DNA from: Synechococcus sp. CC9311
GTDB lineage: Bacteria > Cyanobacteriota > Cyanobacteriia > PCC-6307 > Cyanobiaceae
Assembly (NCBI RefSeq): GCF_000014585.1
Contig: NC_008319.1
Span: 124,001 to 188,000 of the forward strand
Direction: 5' to 3'
DNA length: 64,000 nucleotides
Shown here: piece after piece, positions 38,771 through 48,096 of the stretch
How the letters are laid out: every line of letters begins with the position of its first letter
How positions within the stretch are numbered: position 1 is the first letter of the stretch
Program-made: the position numbers and the translations under genes
Notes under the pieces: generated by a model
The model's database searches: none
What the model saw: the letters and a program-made list of their open reading frames with translations, nothing else
What the model was told of the DNA's origin: nothing

Positions 38771-40009
38771 TTATTGGAGTCGATCGCGCTGGATCCACAC
38801 CCGCGCAGGCCTCGTCCGCACGGCATAGTCAACCCCACGCCAAGAGATCCGGCGAGCCAGCAAGGCTGCCACTGTGGACACCCCATCCACCAGCTGCCCT
38901 GGCAACAGGCCCACACTCCAGCCCAACCAATGGGGACGACCTTCCGGCTGCAGCAGTTGTTCAATCCAGCACAGCAGTCCCACGCAACCCAGCTCGTAGA
39001 CCAGCGCCGTGGTCCAATCTCCCTCAAGCAGCGCAAGCAAGAGCAGCGCTGCACTGCTAATCCCGTGGAGTGCCACCAAGCCCCAGGCCGGATGATGCAG
39101 GCGAGCGGTGAGCAGCTGACGGGTGATCCAGCGGCTCAGCGGGAGCAACGGTTGAGCAGGATCCGGATCCACCATGACCAGATCCGGTGCGAACCGGTAG
39201 TCCAAACCCAAACGTCGCAGCGGACCCAACAGGCCGGTGTCTTCGCACAGGCCCCGGCTGAGTAGCTCCAGCCAATCGCCCGCTTCCACAACTGAGCGGC
39301 GCACGCAAAGGCATCCACCCCAAGGGATCTTCCACAGGGTCATCAACACCACAGCACCGGCGTTCCACACCGCTCGCGTCCAGCTGCTCAGATTCAATCC
39401 CGATAACCCTGGTGATGGCGGCGCAAACCAGCGGTTGCCGGAGATCGCCCCAACGCCGGGATGCAAGCAAGCACGGGCACAGCGCTCCAGGCCATCCTCA
39501 GCGAAGCGGATATCAGCATCGAGCAGCACCACAAGGGCGCTATCGGAATGAAGACCAGCAAAGGCCTGGCGTAGTGCTGCACATTTCAGCGAGCCCTGGC
39601 TCGGACGCTGCTGAAGCGTTCGGCATTGCAGCTCGTTCCACGCGGTATCAGTGCGAGCCAGCCAGGGCTGGAGCAGGGTCCAGGCTGGATCAGCAGCGCT
39701 GTCCACCACCACCTGCAGCCGCCAAGGGCCTGGGTAGGTCTGGCGAGCAAGAGCTTCCAACAGCCGTGGCAGGCAGGAATCCGCCCCTCGCAAACACAGC
39801 ACCACCTCCAAAGGCAACCATCCCTCCTCAGGCTCCGCTGCACACGGTGTGATGCAACTGCGCAACTTGCGCAGTCGATCGGCAAAGAGCCCTACCAGCA
39901 CAATCTGCAGAAGTAGTAGTCCAAACAACAGCGCTGTTGAGGGCAAGTTCAAACCCCAGAGCTCTGCTGAAGCAGCACCGATGACCAGGGACCAATCAAT
40001 TGAGGCCAA
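38771..40009 (-). CDS. Membrane-bound family 2 glycosyltransferase
   Basis: 412 residues (ATG inside the end of the polyketide synthase gene; a TTG at 39952 overlapping its stop is an alternative start). One N-terminal helix (TALLFGLLLLQIVLVGLF), a GT2 catalytic domain with VVLLDADIRFAEDGLE and a later EDTGLLGPLRRLGLDYRF acceptor segment, a QLLTAR (Q-x-x-R-W-like) motif, and three C-terminal helices. Resembles ceramide glucosyltransferase/HpnI-type enzymes acting on lipids, which fits a glycolipid operon. Acceptor not determinable. Confidence 0.82.
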   Translation of the reverse strand: MASIDWSLVIGAASAELWGLNLPSTALLFGLLLLQIVLVGLFADRLRKLRSCITPCAAEPEEGWLPLEVVLCLRGADSCLPRLLEALARQTYPGPWRLQVVVDSAADPAWTLLQPWLARTDTAWNELQCRTLQQRPSQGSLKCAALRQAFAGLHSDSALVVLLDADIRFAEDGLERCARACLHPGVGAISGNRWFAPPSPGLSGLNLSSWTRAVWNAGAVVLMTLWKIPWGGCLCVRRSVVEAGDWLELLSRGLCEDTGLLGPLRRLGLDYRFAPDLVMVDPDPAQPLLPLSRWITRQLLTARLHHPAWGLVALHGISSAALLLLALLEGDWTTALVYELGCVGLLCWIEQLLQPEGRPHWLGWSVGLLPGQLVDGVSTVAALLARRISWRGVDYAVRTRPARVWIQRDRLQ

Positions 40010-43000
40010 TCAGGGCAGCGCACCCCCTGTTCAGCCAGCAACTCAGTGGTGGAAGCACAACTAGGTCGAGCCCGCTTTCCCCTGCAATTGCGCTCCGGAT
40101 AGGTCAGGCCATCGTCTCCCCAGCGTTGCTGCAGAAAAGGAAGCAAGGGCTGAAGCGGATTGGCCGAGCTCTGTTCGATCTCAGAGATCCAGACCTGCAT
40201 TGGCACAATCCGCCAGCCGCTCAGAGTCTCGGTGATTTGGCTCAGCAAGGCGTTGAGCATCAACGGCTCAGGGTGCTGCAAATGGAAACAGCGTCCCTTG
40301 GCAGGCCCACTCCAAGCCAGTGCAGTGATCGCATCAGCCACATAATCCACAGGAACCATATCGAGCTCCCATGCCAGATCAGGTGATGCCCCAAGGGCCA
40401 AACAACCCTGCAGCAAGCGCTGCAGGAGATCACCTTGGTGCCAAGAGCTGCCATTGGAGGGCCCGGCAATCAGCGGAGGTCGATAGATCGTGACGGGAAG
40501 TCCGGCCTCCCCTGCCCGCCGCACCATCCGGTCCGTGACCCATTTCGTCTGGGAATAGCCGAGTTGGATACCGGTCCAAGCCTCCAGCGGATCGTGCTCA
40601 GCGATCACCTGGTCGCAACAAACATCAGCCTCAAACACAGCAACGCTGGAAATCAATTCAAAACGCACTGGTGAGCCTGCGGTGGCCAAATGGAGCAGCT
40701 CTCGAGTTCCTCCCACATTGGCCGCTGCCAGTTGGGCGTAACTGGCCATCTGACTGAGCTGGGCACCGTTGTGGAGGATTCCACCCAACCCCTGGCCTAA
40801 AGCAGCGAATTGATCAGGGTCCAGTCCCAGGCGCGGCTGGGCAAGATCCCCAAGCACCACCTCCAACCGCTCCGCCCAGGCAGGATTCCACAGCCCATAA
40901 CGACGAAGATTCAGCTCCAACTTCTCCGATCCCTGTTGCCTGGAGGCAGCACGCACGAGACAACGCAGCCGCAGTTCCGGCCAACGCTCAAGCTGCCCTG
41001 CCAGCAGGTAGGCGCCCAAAAAGCCACTCGCCCCGGTGAGCAGCAACTGCTCACCGGGCGCCTCCAACGTGGGCAGGTTTGGCCGGCTCCACGCCTCCGG
41101 CAGCTCAGCTTCTTGATCCAAATTCAGCGCCATCCGATCTGAAACCTCCCCATCCGTGCTCAAGCGCTCGAGTGCCAGGGCTGCCAGATCATCAAGGCAG
41201 GGCGCATCACTGAGGGCCGCTAGATCCAGGCGCCACCCCAAGGCCTCCTGCACCACCGCTGCGAACTCTGCCGCCATTAAGGAATCGAGCCCAAGATCAA
41301 ACAAGCTGGTGTGGGGGTCGAGCTGGGCAGATGGCTCCTCCATCACTCCCGCCAAAAGCTCTTGAAGCGTGGCCAAGAGCCAGGGCCGACGCTGCCGCAT
41401 CGGCAGTGCTTCTAGTTGAGCTCGCACTTGCGCTTCCGAACGACCAGAAGCCTCTGGCAACAGTGCTTGAAACCAGGCCGCCTGACGAGGAAGCGCCTGG
41501 CTCACCAGCCGCGGCCAGTCGGCCGCCATCACGGTCACCACCCCGCTGCGTCCGCGCTGCAGGAGACGCGCCAGCGCCTCAAACGCCTCACTGTCTTGCA
41601 AAGGCTTGAGGCCTACGGCTTCAAAACGCTTCTCCAGTCCAGCCGCCATGCCCGTTCCGCCCCAGGGACCCCACTGAATGGCCAGCCGCAATGGCCCGCC
41701 TGGCTGTTCAGAATGCTCAGCCGACAGGCACATCGCTTCGAGAGCTGCGTTGGCAGCTCCGTACACCAGCTGCCCCGGGGAACCAACCCCAGCGGCAAGC
41801 GAAGAAAACACAAGCTGGAAATCCACCTGCAACCAAGCCTCCGGCTGCAGTTGTTGCACTTGCTGGAGCTGCTCACCAACACCCCACTTCGCCGAGAGCA
41901 CCGTCTCCAGGCCCAGCGCATCAATCGCATCGATGCGTTGGTCCCAAAGCGTTCCCGCCGCATGGATGACGCCCCGCAGTGGCTGGTTGTTCGGCAGCAC
42001 ATCCAGGGCCCGGGGTAGTTCCACCCAAGTGAGGGACTCCACTTCAATCCCCTGAGTACGGAGCCTCTGCAGCTGTTGCTCTGCATCGCTGTCGGGCTGA
42101 GGCAACCGACGACCCACGAGCAACAGGGCCCGAGCCCCCTGCTCCACCAACCAGCGCTGCAGCCGAAGACCCAGACCCCCAAAGGCACCAACAATTAAAT
42201 AGGTCCCGTCGGAACGGATGCGGCACGGGGGCGCCTGTGTGGGCAAGGTGATCACCAACTTGCCCACATGCCGGCCCTGGGCCATCAGCCGAAAGGCGTC
42301 TTTGCACTCGGCCAAAGAGAAAACGGAGGTCGGCAAAGCCTTCACTCGCTCCTGCTGGACCGCCTCAACCAGAGCCAGCAGTCGCTGACGCAACGGCTGG
42401 GGATCGCTTGCCGCCAACTCGAGCAGATCAAAGCGGTGGTAGGTCACATCTGGGCGCCGCTCCCGCACCTGGTGATCACTCCAGATCTCCAGCTTGCCGA
42501 GCTCTACAAACCGCCCCCCCTCAGAGAGAGCACGGAAACTGGCATCCACCCACTCCCCCTTAAGGCTATTGAGCACCACATCAACGCCACGCCCTCCGGT
42601 GTGCTCCAGCACCTGATCAGCGAATGCGGTGGAGCGAGAATCAAAGACGGCATCCACCCCCTGCTCCAATAGGGCAGCCTGCTTAGCCGCACTTGCTGTG
42701 GCCAAGATGTGAGCACCGCAACGCAAGGCCACTTGCAATGCAGCTTGCCCAACCCCACCGGCGGCAGCGTGAATGAGCACGGTCTCCCCCTGCTGAAGCT
42801 GAGCGAGCTGCTCAAGTCCGTGTTCGGCTGTGAGATAGGCCGTCGACAGGCTTGCACCCAACACTGGGTCCAAGGACTCAGGCCAGGGCACGCACAGGTC
42901 GGCGCGACAGCTCACATGGCTCGCCAAACTGCCCAGGGTGAGCGCCGCCAACATCCTGGATCCCAGCAAGGAAGGATCGGTCCCCGGGCCCACAGCCACC

Positions 43001-46000
43001 ACGCGGCCGACCGCTTCTCCCCCGAACGGCAGCTGGGCATCAGCCCTCAGCCCCAACGACTGGTTGTGGGTCTGCAGCAGACCGAGAGCATTTAAGACAT
43101 CGCGGAAATTGAGCCCTGTGGCCTCCACCGCCAGCTCCAACTCTCCAGGCAGCAACTGGGGCAGGGGCAGGGGCGCATGCACCAAGCCTTCCAATCTGCC
43201 GCTGCCATCCGCCAGGATCCGAAACCGATCGCCATCCATCGGATGCAAACAACGGGTATCAATCCGGTCTTCGCCGCACCAGCGCAGCTCAGCATCACCA
43301 CCCGTAGCCGCTAGCAACCGTTGCCATTGGGGCGATGACAAGACCTCACCCTTCAGGGTGATCGTGCTGCAACGCCAGGCCGGACAATCCTGAGCCAGGC
43401 TGCGGACCGCCGCCTGCACAGCTCCAACTGCCGGAGAGAAGAGATGCGGCAACAGTACAAACAGCTGACGCGGACGTTGCAGCGGCAAGGCCTGCAGCGT
43501 CTGCACGAGTGCGGGCACCAACGTGGCGGGATCAGCAGACTCTTCCATCACGATGGGATCAATCGCTTGCTGGTCGCACCAGGTCTGGACTGTCTCGGGG
43601 ATCTCTCCCAAAGCAATCAAACTGATCGGCTCCGATGCCACCGAGCTCCACTCGGACAGCGCTCCGGCCGGCAGCTCAGACCAACCATCCTCCAAAAGCC
43701 TGGCCGCCGGTAAGGCAGGGGCCACAGGAACCATGAGATCGAGCATGGTGCGCGATAACTGCCGCAACTGCAGACCTCTGATCGAACCGATCGGAGCGCC
43801 CGCCACATCGTGCAATTCCAGATCAGCCACCCGATGGCCTCTCGCTTCGGCGCCTTGCTGCTCAACGCTCGACTCCCGTAGCTGCAGCCGGCAACGCAAT
43901 GCATCCGGCAGGGGCCAGCATCCAAAGTGAACGGCTTCCACCCCGGTGGGAAGCAGCAACTGAGCGGCAGCCGGCTCCTGAGCGATCACGGCTGCAACAA
44001 GCTGAAAACACCCATCGATCAGGCAACGATCCGGAGCTCCCTCCGGCCGAATGAGAAGGGCTTCAGCGCAAAGCCCGTCAACCCAGAACTCACGAATAGG
44101 CCGATACGTCTGTCCATAGCTGAGCCCTAGCCGCTTCAAAGCGCCGTACAGCTCCTCCGGCGCCTGCCTTTCAGCCTCTGAGCTCGGAATGAATCCCTGC
44201 TCTGGCAACAAGGAAGCCTCACCAGCTTCAACAGCCAGCTGCACTTGTCCATGCAGCTGCCAGTCACTGGAATCATCACCAGAAACAGGGCGACTATGCA
44301 ACGAGAGCTCCTGTCCATGAAGGAGCGCTTGCAGTCGCACCGGCCCGTCATGGAGCCAGAGCGGCCGTTCCAATTGAACGGCGCCCAACTGCAGCGCCTG
44401 CTTCCGCTCCTTCAGCCAGTCGAGAACCAACGCCAGATAACCAGCCGCCGCAAACACGGGCTGACCGCCAAGCCGGTGGTGCTTCAGATCCGGAACACTG
44501 TCAGCGTCAAGCTCCGCGTTCCAATGCTGCGTCTCTCCTGGCAAATCCAGGCGTTGCAGCTGCAACGCTCCCTGACGTTGTGGCGCAGGGCTTGTCAAGC
44601 CAAGGTGATCCAACCAGAGACTCGCTTTGACATCCTTAGCTGCCGTCTCAATTGAGCTCCACCAGTAGCGAGAGCGGAGAAAGGGGTGTCCAGGCGGTTG
44701 CACCAAACACCAGTCAGCACCCTCATGCCAAGTGGACCAAGACATCTGAGCTCCTGATGCCAATGCCTCCACCAGCTCCTCGAGCATTCGGCGAGCGGAG
44801 GCGCCAGGAGACAACATCTTTAATTGAATCTTCTGCAGAGAAGCTGGTAGAGCGGCTTGACCCCTGGATGGCACCTCTCCAGACCAGGCCACAGCACCCT
44901 GACCAAGCAATTGATTCAGCAACTCCTTTCGGCTACTGACGATGAGGGCTATGGCATGAGGGAACTGCGACCTTCTCAAATGCGTGCTGGCGCAAAGATC
45001 AGCGATCTCCACCTCGGGATGGGAATCCAGCCATTCCGCGTAATCCCTACGAAGTACGGCAAGCGCTTCGGGGGAGCGAGCACTCAACCAGAGCAGCTGC
45101 AAGGCGGGAGCTGCAGAGCCGGAGGCTTTAGCGCAGTCGCCATCAAGCTCAGTTGCAGCGCTAAGAACCGCATGAGCATTGGTTCCGCCAAAGCCGAAGG
45201 AGCTAACGCTGGCTACAAGCTCTTGATCCTCCGCAGGGAAAGGCATCAGCGCATCAGACACCTTGAGTCCAAGCCCAAGCATGTCGACGCTGGGGCTCGG
45301 GCGGCTGTAGTGCAAGCTTGCCGGGATTTGGCGACGCTTCAGGCAGAGCACCGTCTTGATCAGGCCCGTAATCCCTGCGGCGGTTTCGCCATGGCCGAGG
45401 TTGCTTTTCACTGAACCCACGAGGCAAGGCTTCGCCTTTGATCGCCCAGCTCCGAGCACGGCACCCAAGGCGCGCAGTTCGATGGGATCGCCCTGACGGG
45501 TCCCCGTGCCATGGGCTTCCACGTATTGCGCTGCCGCAGGCGACAGCCCAGCAGCGGCATAGGCGGCTTGCACACAAGCCATCTGCGCCTTCTGACTAGG
45601 CGCTGCGATCCCCTGACTGCGGCCATCGGAATTCACCGCGGTGCCACGGATGACCGCCTCAATCCGATCACCGTCGCGCAGAGCTGCCCTCAACGGCTTG
45701 AGGAATACAGCACCGGCCCCTTCGGAACGCACATAGCCATCCGCCTCAGCATCAAAACTGCGGCAGCGGCCTGATGGCGACAGCAACCCCGCCTTGCAGA
45801 AGCTCATCTGTATGCCGGGATGGATTAAGGCCTGCACACCTCCAGCCAGAGCAAGCTCTGACTCACCGCGGCGCAAACTCTCGCAGGCCAGATGCACCGC
45901 AACCAACGACGAAGAGCAAGCGGTATCCACCGTGAAGCTAGGACCTTTGAGATCAAAGGCATAAGAAATACGGTTCGCGGCGATGCAACCGGTGTTGCCG

Positions 46001-46485
46001 GTGAGGATGAAGGGCTCGTTGTCGGGCATGAGGTACTGCGCTTCCGAGGCCCACAACAATGCGCTGTAGTCGGCACTGGAGATGCCCATAAACACACCCA
46101 CAGCGCGTCCGCGAAGCTGTTCGAGGGGATGACCTGCCCCCTCAATCGCACGCCAGCACACCTCCAGGAGCAAGCGCTGCTGAGGATCCATGCACTGCGC
46201 TTCCCGGCCACTAATTCCAAAAAAGCCAGGATCAAACCGATCGACCCCTTCCACCAGTCCGGCGCGGCGCACGTGCTGGTGAAGCGGGCGACGCGGATCC
46301 GGATCGTGATGGCGTTGCGGATCCCAACGTTCAGGAGGGATCTCCCCGACAACGTCTCGTCCCTCAGCCAGAAGATCCCAAAAATCGTCGGAGCTCTCAA
46401 CACCACCAGGCAGCCGGCAGCCCATCCCTATGACCGCAATCGCTTCTTGCTGATTGGGCTTGTCCGGATGATCCAATCCCGTCAT
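39949..46485 (-). CDS. AT-less reducing polyketide synthase: KS-DH-psiKR-ER-KR-ACP-thioester reductase
   Basis: 2178 residues. KS 12-445 (Cys190 in DTACSSS, EAHGTGTRQGDP, KSNLGHGETAAG). The KS-to-AT linker then runs straight into the post-AT linker HPFLRSRYW near 610: no acyltransferase. DH 640-920 keeps His670 and Asp824 (the usual Pro of the His motif is Ala). A structural KR half, ER (ATGLNFRDVL, about 1124), KR about 1405-1690, ACP with Ser1735 (LGLDSLMAAEF), and a terminal Lys2-type reductase (TGASGFLGAYLL, about 1816) follow. All reducing steps plus reductive release predict a long saturated aldehyde or alcohol. Malonyl must come from a separate AT. Confidence 0.93.
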   Translation of the reverse strand: MTGLDHPDKPNQQEAIAVIGMGCRLPGGVESSDDFWDLLAEGRDVVGEIPPERWDPQRHHDPDPRRPLHQHVRRAGLVEGVDRFDPGFFGISGREAQCMDPQQRLLLEVCWRAIEGAGHPLEQLRGRAVGVFMGISSADYSALLWASEAQYLMPDNEPFILTGNTGCIAANRISYAFDLKGPSFTVDTACSSSLVAVHLACESLRRGESELALAGGVQALIHPGIQMSFCKAGLLSPSGRCRSFDAEADGYVRSEGAGAVFLKPLRAALRDGDRIEAVIRGTAVNSDGRSQGIAAPSQKAQMACVQAAYAAAGLSPAAAQYVEAHGTGTRQGDPIELRALGAVLGAGRSKAKPCLVGSVKSNLGHGETAAGITGLIKTVLCLKRRQIPASLHYSRPSPSVDMLGLGLKVSDALMPFPAEDQELVASVSSFGFGGTNAHAVLSAATELDGDCAKASGSAAPALQLLWLSARSPEALAVLRRDYAEWLDSHPEVEIADLCASTHLRRSQFPHAIALIVSSRKELLNQLLGQGAVAWSGEVPSRGQAALPASLQKIQLKMLSPGASARRMLEELVEALASGAQMSWSTWHEGADWCLVQPPGHPFLRSRYWWSSIETAAKDVKASLWLDHLGLTSPAPQRQGALQLQRLDLPGETQHWNAELDADSVPDLKHHRLGGQPVFAAAGYLALVLDWLKERKQALQLGAVQLERPLWLHDGPVRLQALLHGQELSLHSRPVSGDDSSDWQLHGQVQLAVEAGEASLLPEQGFIPSSEAERQAPEELYGALKRLGLSYGQTYRPIREFWVDGLCAEALLIRPEGAPDRCLIDGCFQLVAAVIAQEPAAAQLLLPTGVEAVHFGCWPLPDALRCRLQLRESSVEQQGAEARGHRVADLELHDVAGAPIGSIRGLQLRQLSRTMLDLMVPVAPALPAARLLEDGWSELPAGALSEWSSVASEPISLIALGEIPETVQTWCDQQAIDPIVMEESADPATLVPALVQTLQALPLQRPRQLFVLLPHLFSPAVGAVQAAVRSLAQDCPAWRCSTITLKGEVLSSPQWQRLLAATGGDAELRWCGEDRIDTRCLHPMDGDRFRILADGSGRLEGLVHAPLPLPQLLPGELELAVEATGLNFRDVLNALGLLQTHNQSLGLRADAQLPFGGEAVGRVVAVGPGTDPSLLGSRMLAALTLGSLASHVSCRADLCVPWPESLDPVLGASLSTAYLTAEHGLEQLAQLQQGETVLIHAAAGGVGQAALQVALRCGAHILATASAAKQAALLEQGVDAVFDSRSTAFADQVLEHTGGRGVDVVLNSLKGEWVDASFRALSEGGRFVELGKLEIWSDHQVRERRPDVTYHRFDLLELAASDPQPLRQRLLALVEAVQQERVKALPTSVFSLAECKDAFRLMAQGRHVGKLVITLPTQAPPCRIRSDGTYLIVGAFGGLGLRLQRWLVEQGARALLLVGRRLPQPDSDAEQQLQRLRTQGIEVESLTWVELPRALDVLPNNQPLRGVIHAAGTLWDQRIDAIDALGLETVLSAKWGVGEQLQQVQQLQPEAWLQVDFQLVFSSLAAGVGSPGQLVYGAANAALEAMCLSAEHSEQPGGPLRLAIQWGPWGGTGMAAGLEKRFEAVGLKPLQDSEAFEALARLLQRGRSGVVTVMAADWPRLVSQALPRQAAWFQALLPEASGRSEAQVRAQLEALPMRQRRPWLLATLQELLAGVMEEPSAQLDPHTSLFDLGLDSLMAAEFAAVVQEALGWRLDLAALSDAPCLDDLAALALERLSTDGEVSDRMALNLDQEAELPEAWSRPNLPTLEAPGEQLLLTGASGFLGAYLLAGQLERWPELRLRCLVRAASRQQGSEKLELNLRRYGLWNPAWAERLEVVLGDLAQPRLGLDPDQFAALGQGLGGILHNGAQLSQMASYAQLAAANVGGTRELLHLATAGSPVRFELISSVAVFEADVCCDQVIAEHDPLEAWTGIQLGYSQTKWVTDRMVRRAGEAGLPVTIYRPPLIAGPSNGSSWHQGDLLQRLLQGCLALGASPDLAWELDMVPVDYVADAITALAWSGPAKGRCFHLQHPEPLMLNALLSQITETLSGWRIVPMQVWISEIEQSSANPLQPLLPFLQQRWGDDGLTYPERNCRGKRARPSCASTTELLAEQGVRCPDWPQLIGPWSSVLLQQSSGV

Positions 46486-47609
46486 CCCTTTGCGAAGTCT
46501 CCGTCCAACAGAAGCGAACGAATCGCCTCTCGATCAGCCACAAGCGGATGTCTCCCTACCTGCGCCTTGAGCGTCTGATACCGCTCCGGATGATCCAGCC
46601 AGCGACTGCAGAGATCTAATAAGTCTTGAGGCTTGCGGATGCAGCAATCAATCTGCCTTGCCTGGAAGTAGCGACGGGCCAACAGCTCCTGGGGCATCGT
46701 CATCCCGAAACCATTGAAAATCAGCACAGTGCCTGCTGCCAATGCTTCCGTGGCTGTCCGCGCACCTGGCCTCGCCACCATCGCCCAAGCTTGTTTGTAC
46801 AACTTGGCCATCTCAGCAGGCCCCTGGAATCCCAACGGCTTCAGGGAGAGTTGGGGATGCTGCTCAGCCCATTGCCGAAGTTGATCCAGAGCAGCCTGAC
46901 GACGACCACATAACGCAACGACACGCAGCCTTCCTGCCAGGGGCAACAACACATCGAGCAAGCGAATGTGGTTATTGGCACCGTTGGCACCGGCCCCTAA
47001 AACCAATAACGGCAACTGATCAGCGCTAATGCCACGTTCCGGCCGGGCGAGCTCCTCCTCAAAGGCCGGATCAAACAAAGGTCCCAAGGCCGGGACTGGG
47101 ACACGTTTGTAGCCCCTACGGCGTACATCAGCACTCACCTCGGGGGTCAGCGTCCAGAAAACATCCGCGCTCCTTGTGAGCCAATTACGACTGAACCCAA
47201 AGCCCCCATCGAGCTCGGTGCAGCAGGTGATGCAGCGCAAATTGGGACAAACCCGCCGAGCCAAATCGAAATGCCCACGGTTGATATGGGGATGGGTAGA
47301 GATCAGCAGATCAGGCTGAAGCCTGCGCAACAGCCTGATCACATAGAAACGACCAGCAAGCAGGGTGCCGGGCTTGGTTACATCCTCAAACTCAACAACA
47401 CGCCAATAGATCTGATGCATCCAGGGTCCATGGCGTTGGATCCAGTTGTAAAGAGCGACTCCTGCGCGGGTGAAGACGCTCGCGTTCTCGAGCACATGCT
47501 CAACCAGAACCTCCCCATCTGGATCCCAGCGTTTCAGCCAGGCCTCGATCGCATAAGCCGCTGCATCATGAGCCGTACCACCGCTGGAGGTGAAGATCAA
47601 AACCCTCAT
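46482..47609 (-). CDS. GT28 glycosyltransferase (MGDG synthase / MurG-like)
   Basis: 375 residues from the ATG for MRVLIFTSSGGTAHDAAA (open further to 47642). The N-terminal segment with ALYNWIQRHGPWMHQIYW fits the MGDG-synthase N domain, LLISTHPHINRGHF follows, and the C-terminal donor site is VARPGARTATEALAAGT with LIFNGFGMTMPQE. Transfers a sugar to a lipid alcohol. It shares ATGA with the polyketide synthase gene, so the two are translationally coupled and it probably glycosylates the polyketide-derived lipid. The palindrome at 47714 lies about 115 bases upstream. Confidence 0.87.
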   Translation of the reverse strand: MRVLIFTSSGGTAHDAAAYAIEAWLKRWDPDGEVLVEHVLENASVFTRAGVALYNWIQRHGPWMHQIYWRVVEFEDVTKPGTLLAGRFYVIRLLRRLQPDLLISTHPHINRGHFDLARRVCPNLRCITCCTELDGGFGFSRNWLTRSADVFWTLTPEVSADVRRRGYKRVPVPALGPLFDPAFEEELARPERGISADQLPLLVLGAGANGANNHIRLLDVLLPLAGRLRVVALCGRRQAALDQLRQWAEQHPQLSLKPLGFQGPAEMAKLYKQAWAMVARPGARTATEALAAGTVLIFNGFGMTMPQELLARRYFQARQIDCCIRKPQDLLDLCSRWLDHPERYQTLKAQVGRHPLVADREAIRSLLLDGDFAKG

Positions 47610-47642
47610 CAACTCAGAATGCCATGCCGAAAGACGGCTCAA

Positions 47643-48096
47643 TTTGAGACTAAAAAGTTCTGAAATTACAGACCACTAAGATTGCGCAAGGCCTTCAAAG
47701 CATGAAATCAGGTTTTATGCATAAACGGCATAATGAGCGCCTGATCCAAAAGCCAATCACAATCATTTGGCTCGGATTATTCTGATCACGACTGCATTTT
47801 CACGACTGAAACAGGAAAAAAGCGAGGCAGGCAAATCGCAAGCCACGTGCAGAGCAAAGGAAGAATCTGTCAAGACGATTGGAAACTACGGTTTGAAATT
47901 TGCCTCAAAGCCATCCTGCTCGGCCTGGATTTAGGCAGCGATCATCGTGTCAATGCTGTTTTCTCATCGTGGAAAATATTGCGATTAAACGAAGCTCCTG
48001 GCGAAGGATTGAAGCAAAAAATCAATCCCTCCAAGGCCTTGGGCAAATGTGAAGGAGAAGTAAGTAGAAGTCAACAAATTCGAGCCGCTAATCACG
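47643..48096. other. Intergenic region between GT28 operon and UDP-xylose synthase gene
   Basis: About 450 bases, both flanking genes on the minus strand. It holds palindrome site 6 and presumably the promoter of the GT28-polyketide synthase operon. A 93-codon plus-strand frame (47847-48128) has no recognisable features and runs into the neighbouring gene, so I do not call it. Confidence 0.6.
47714..47734. promoter_or_regulatory. Putative operator, palindrome site 6 (GT28-polyketide synthase operon)
   Basis: TTTATGC-ATAAACG-GCATAAT, core and spacer differing from site 4 at one base. Located about 115 bases upstream of the GT28 start codon. Confidence 0.65.
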
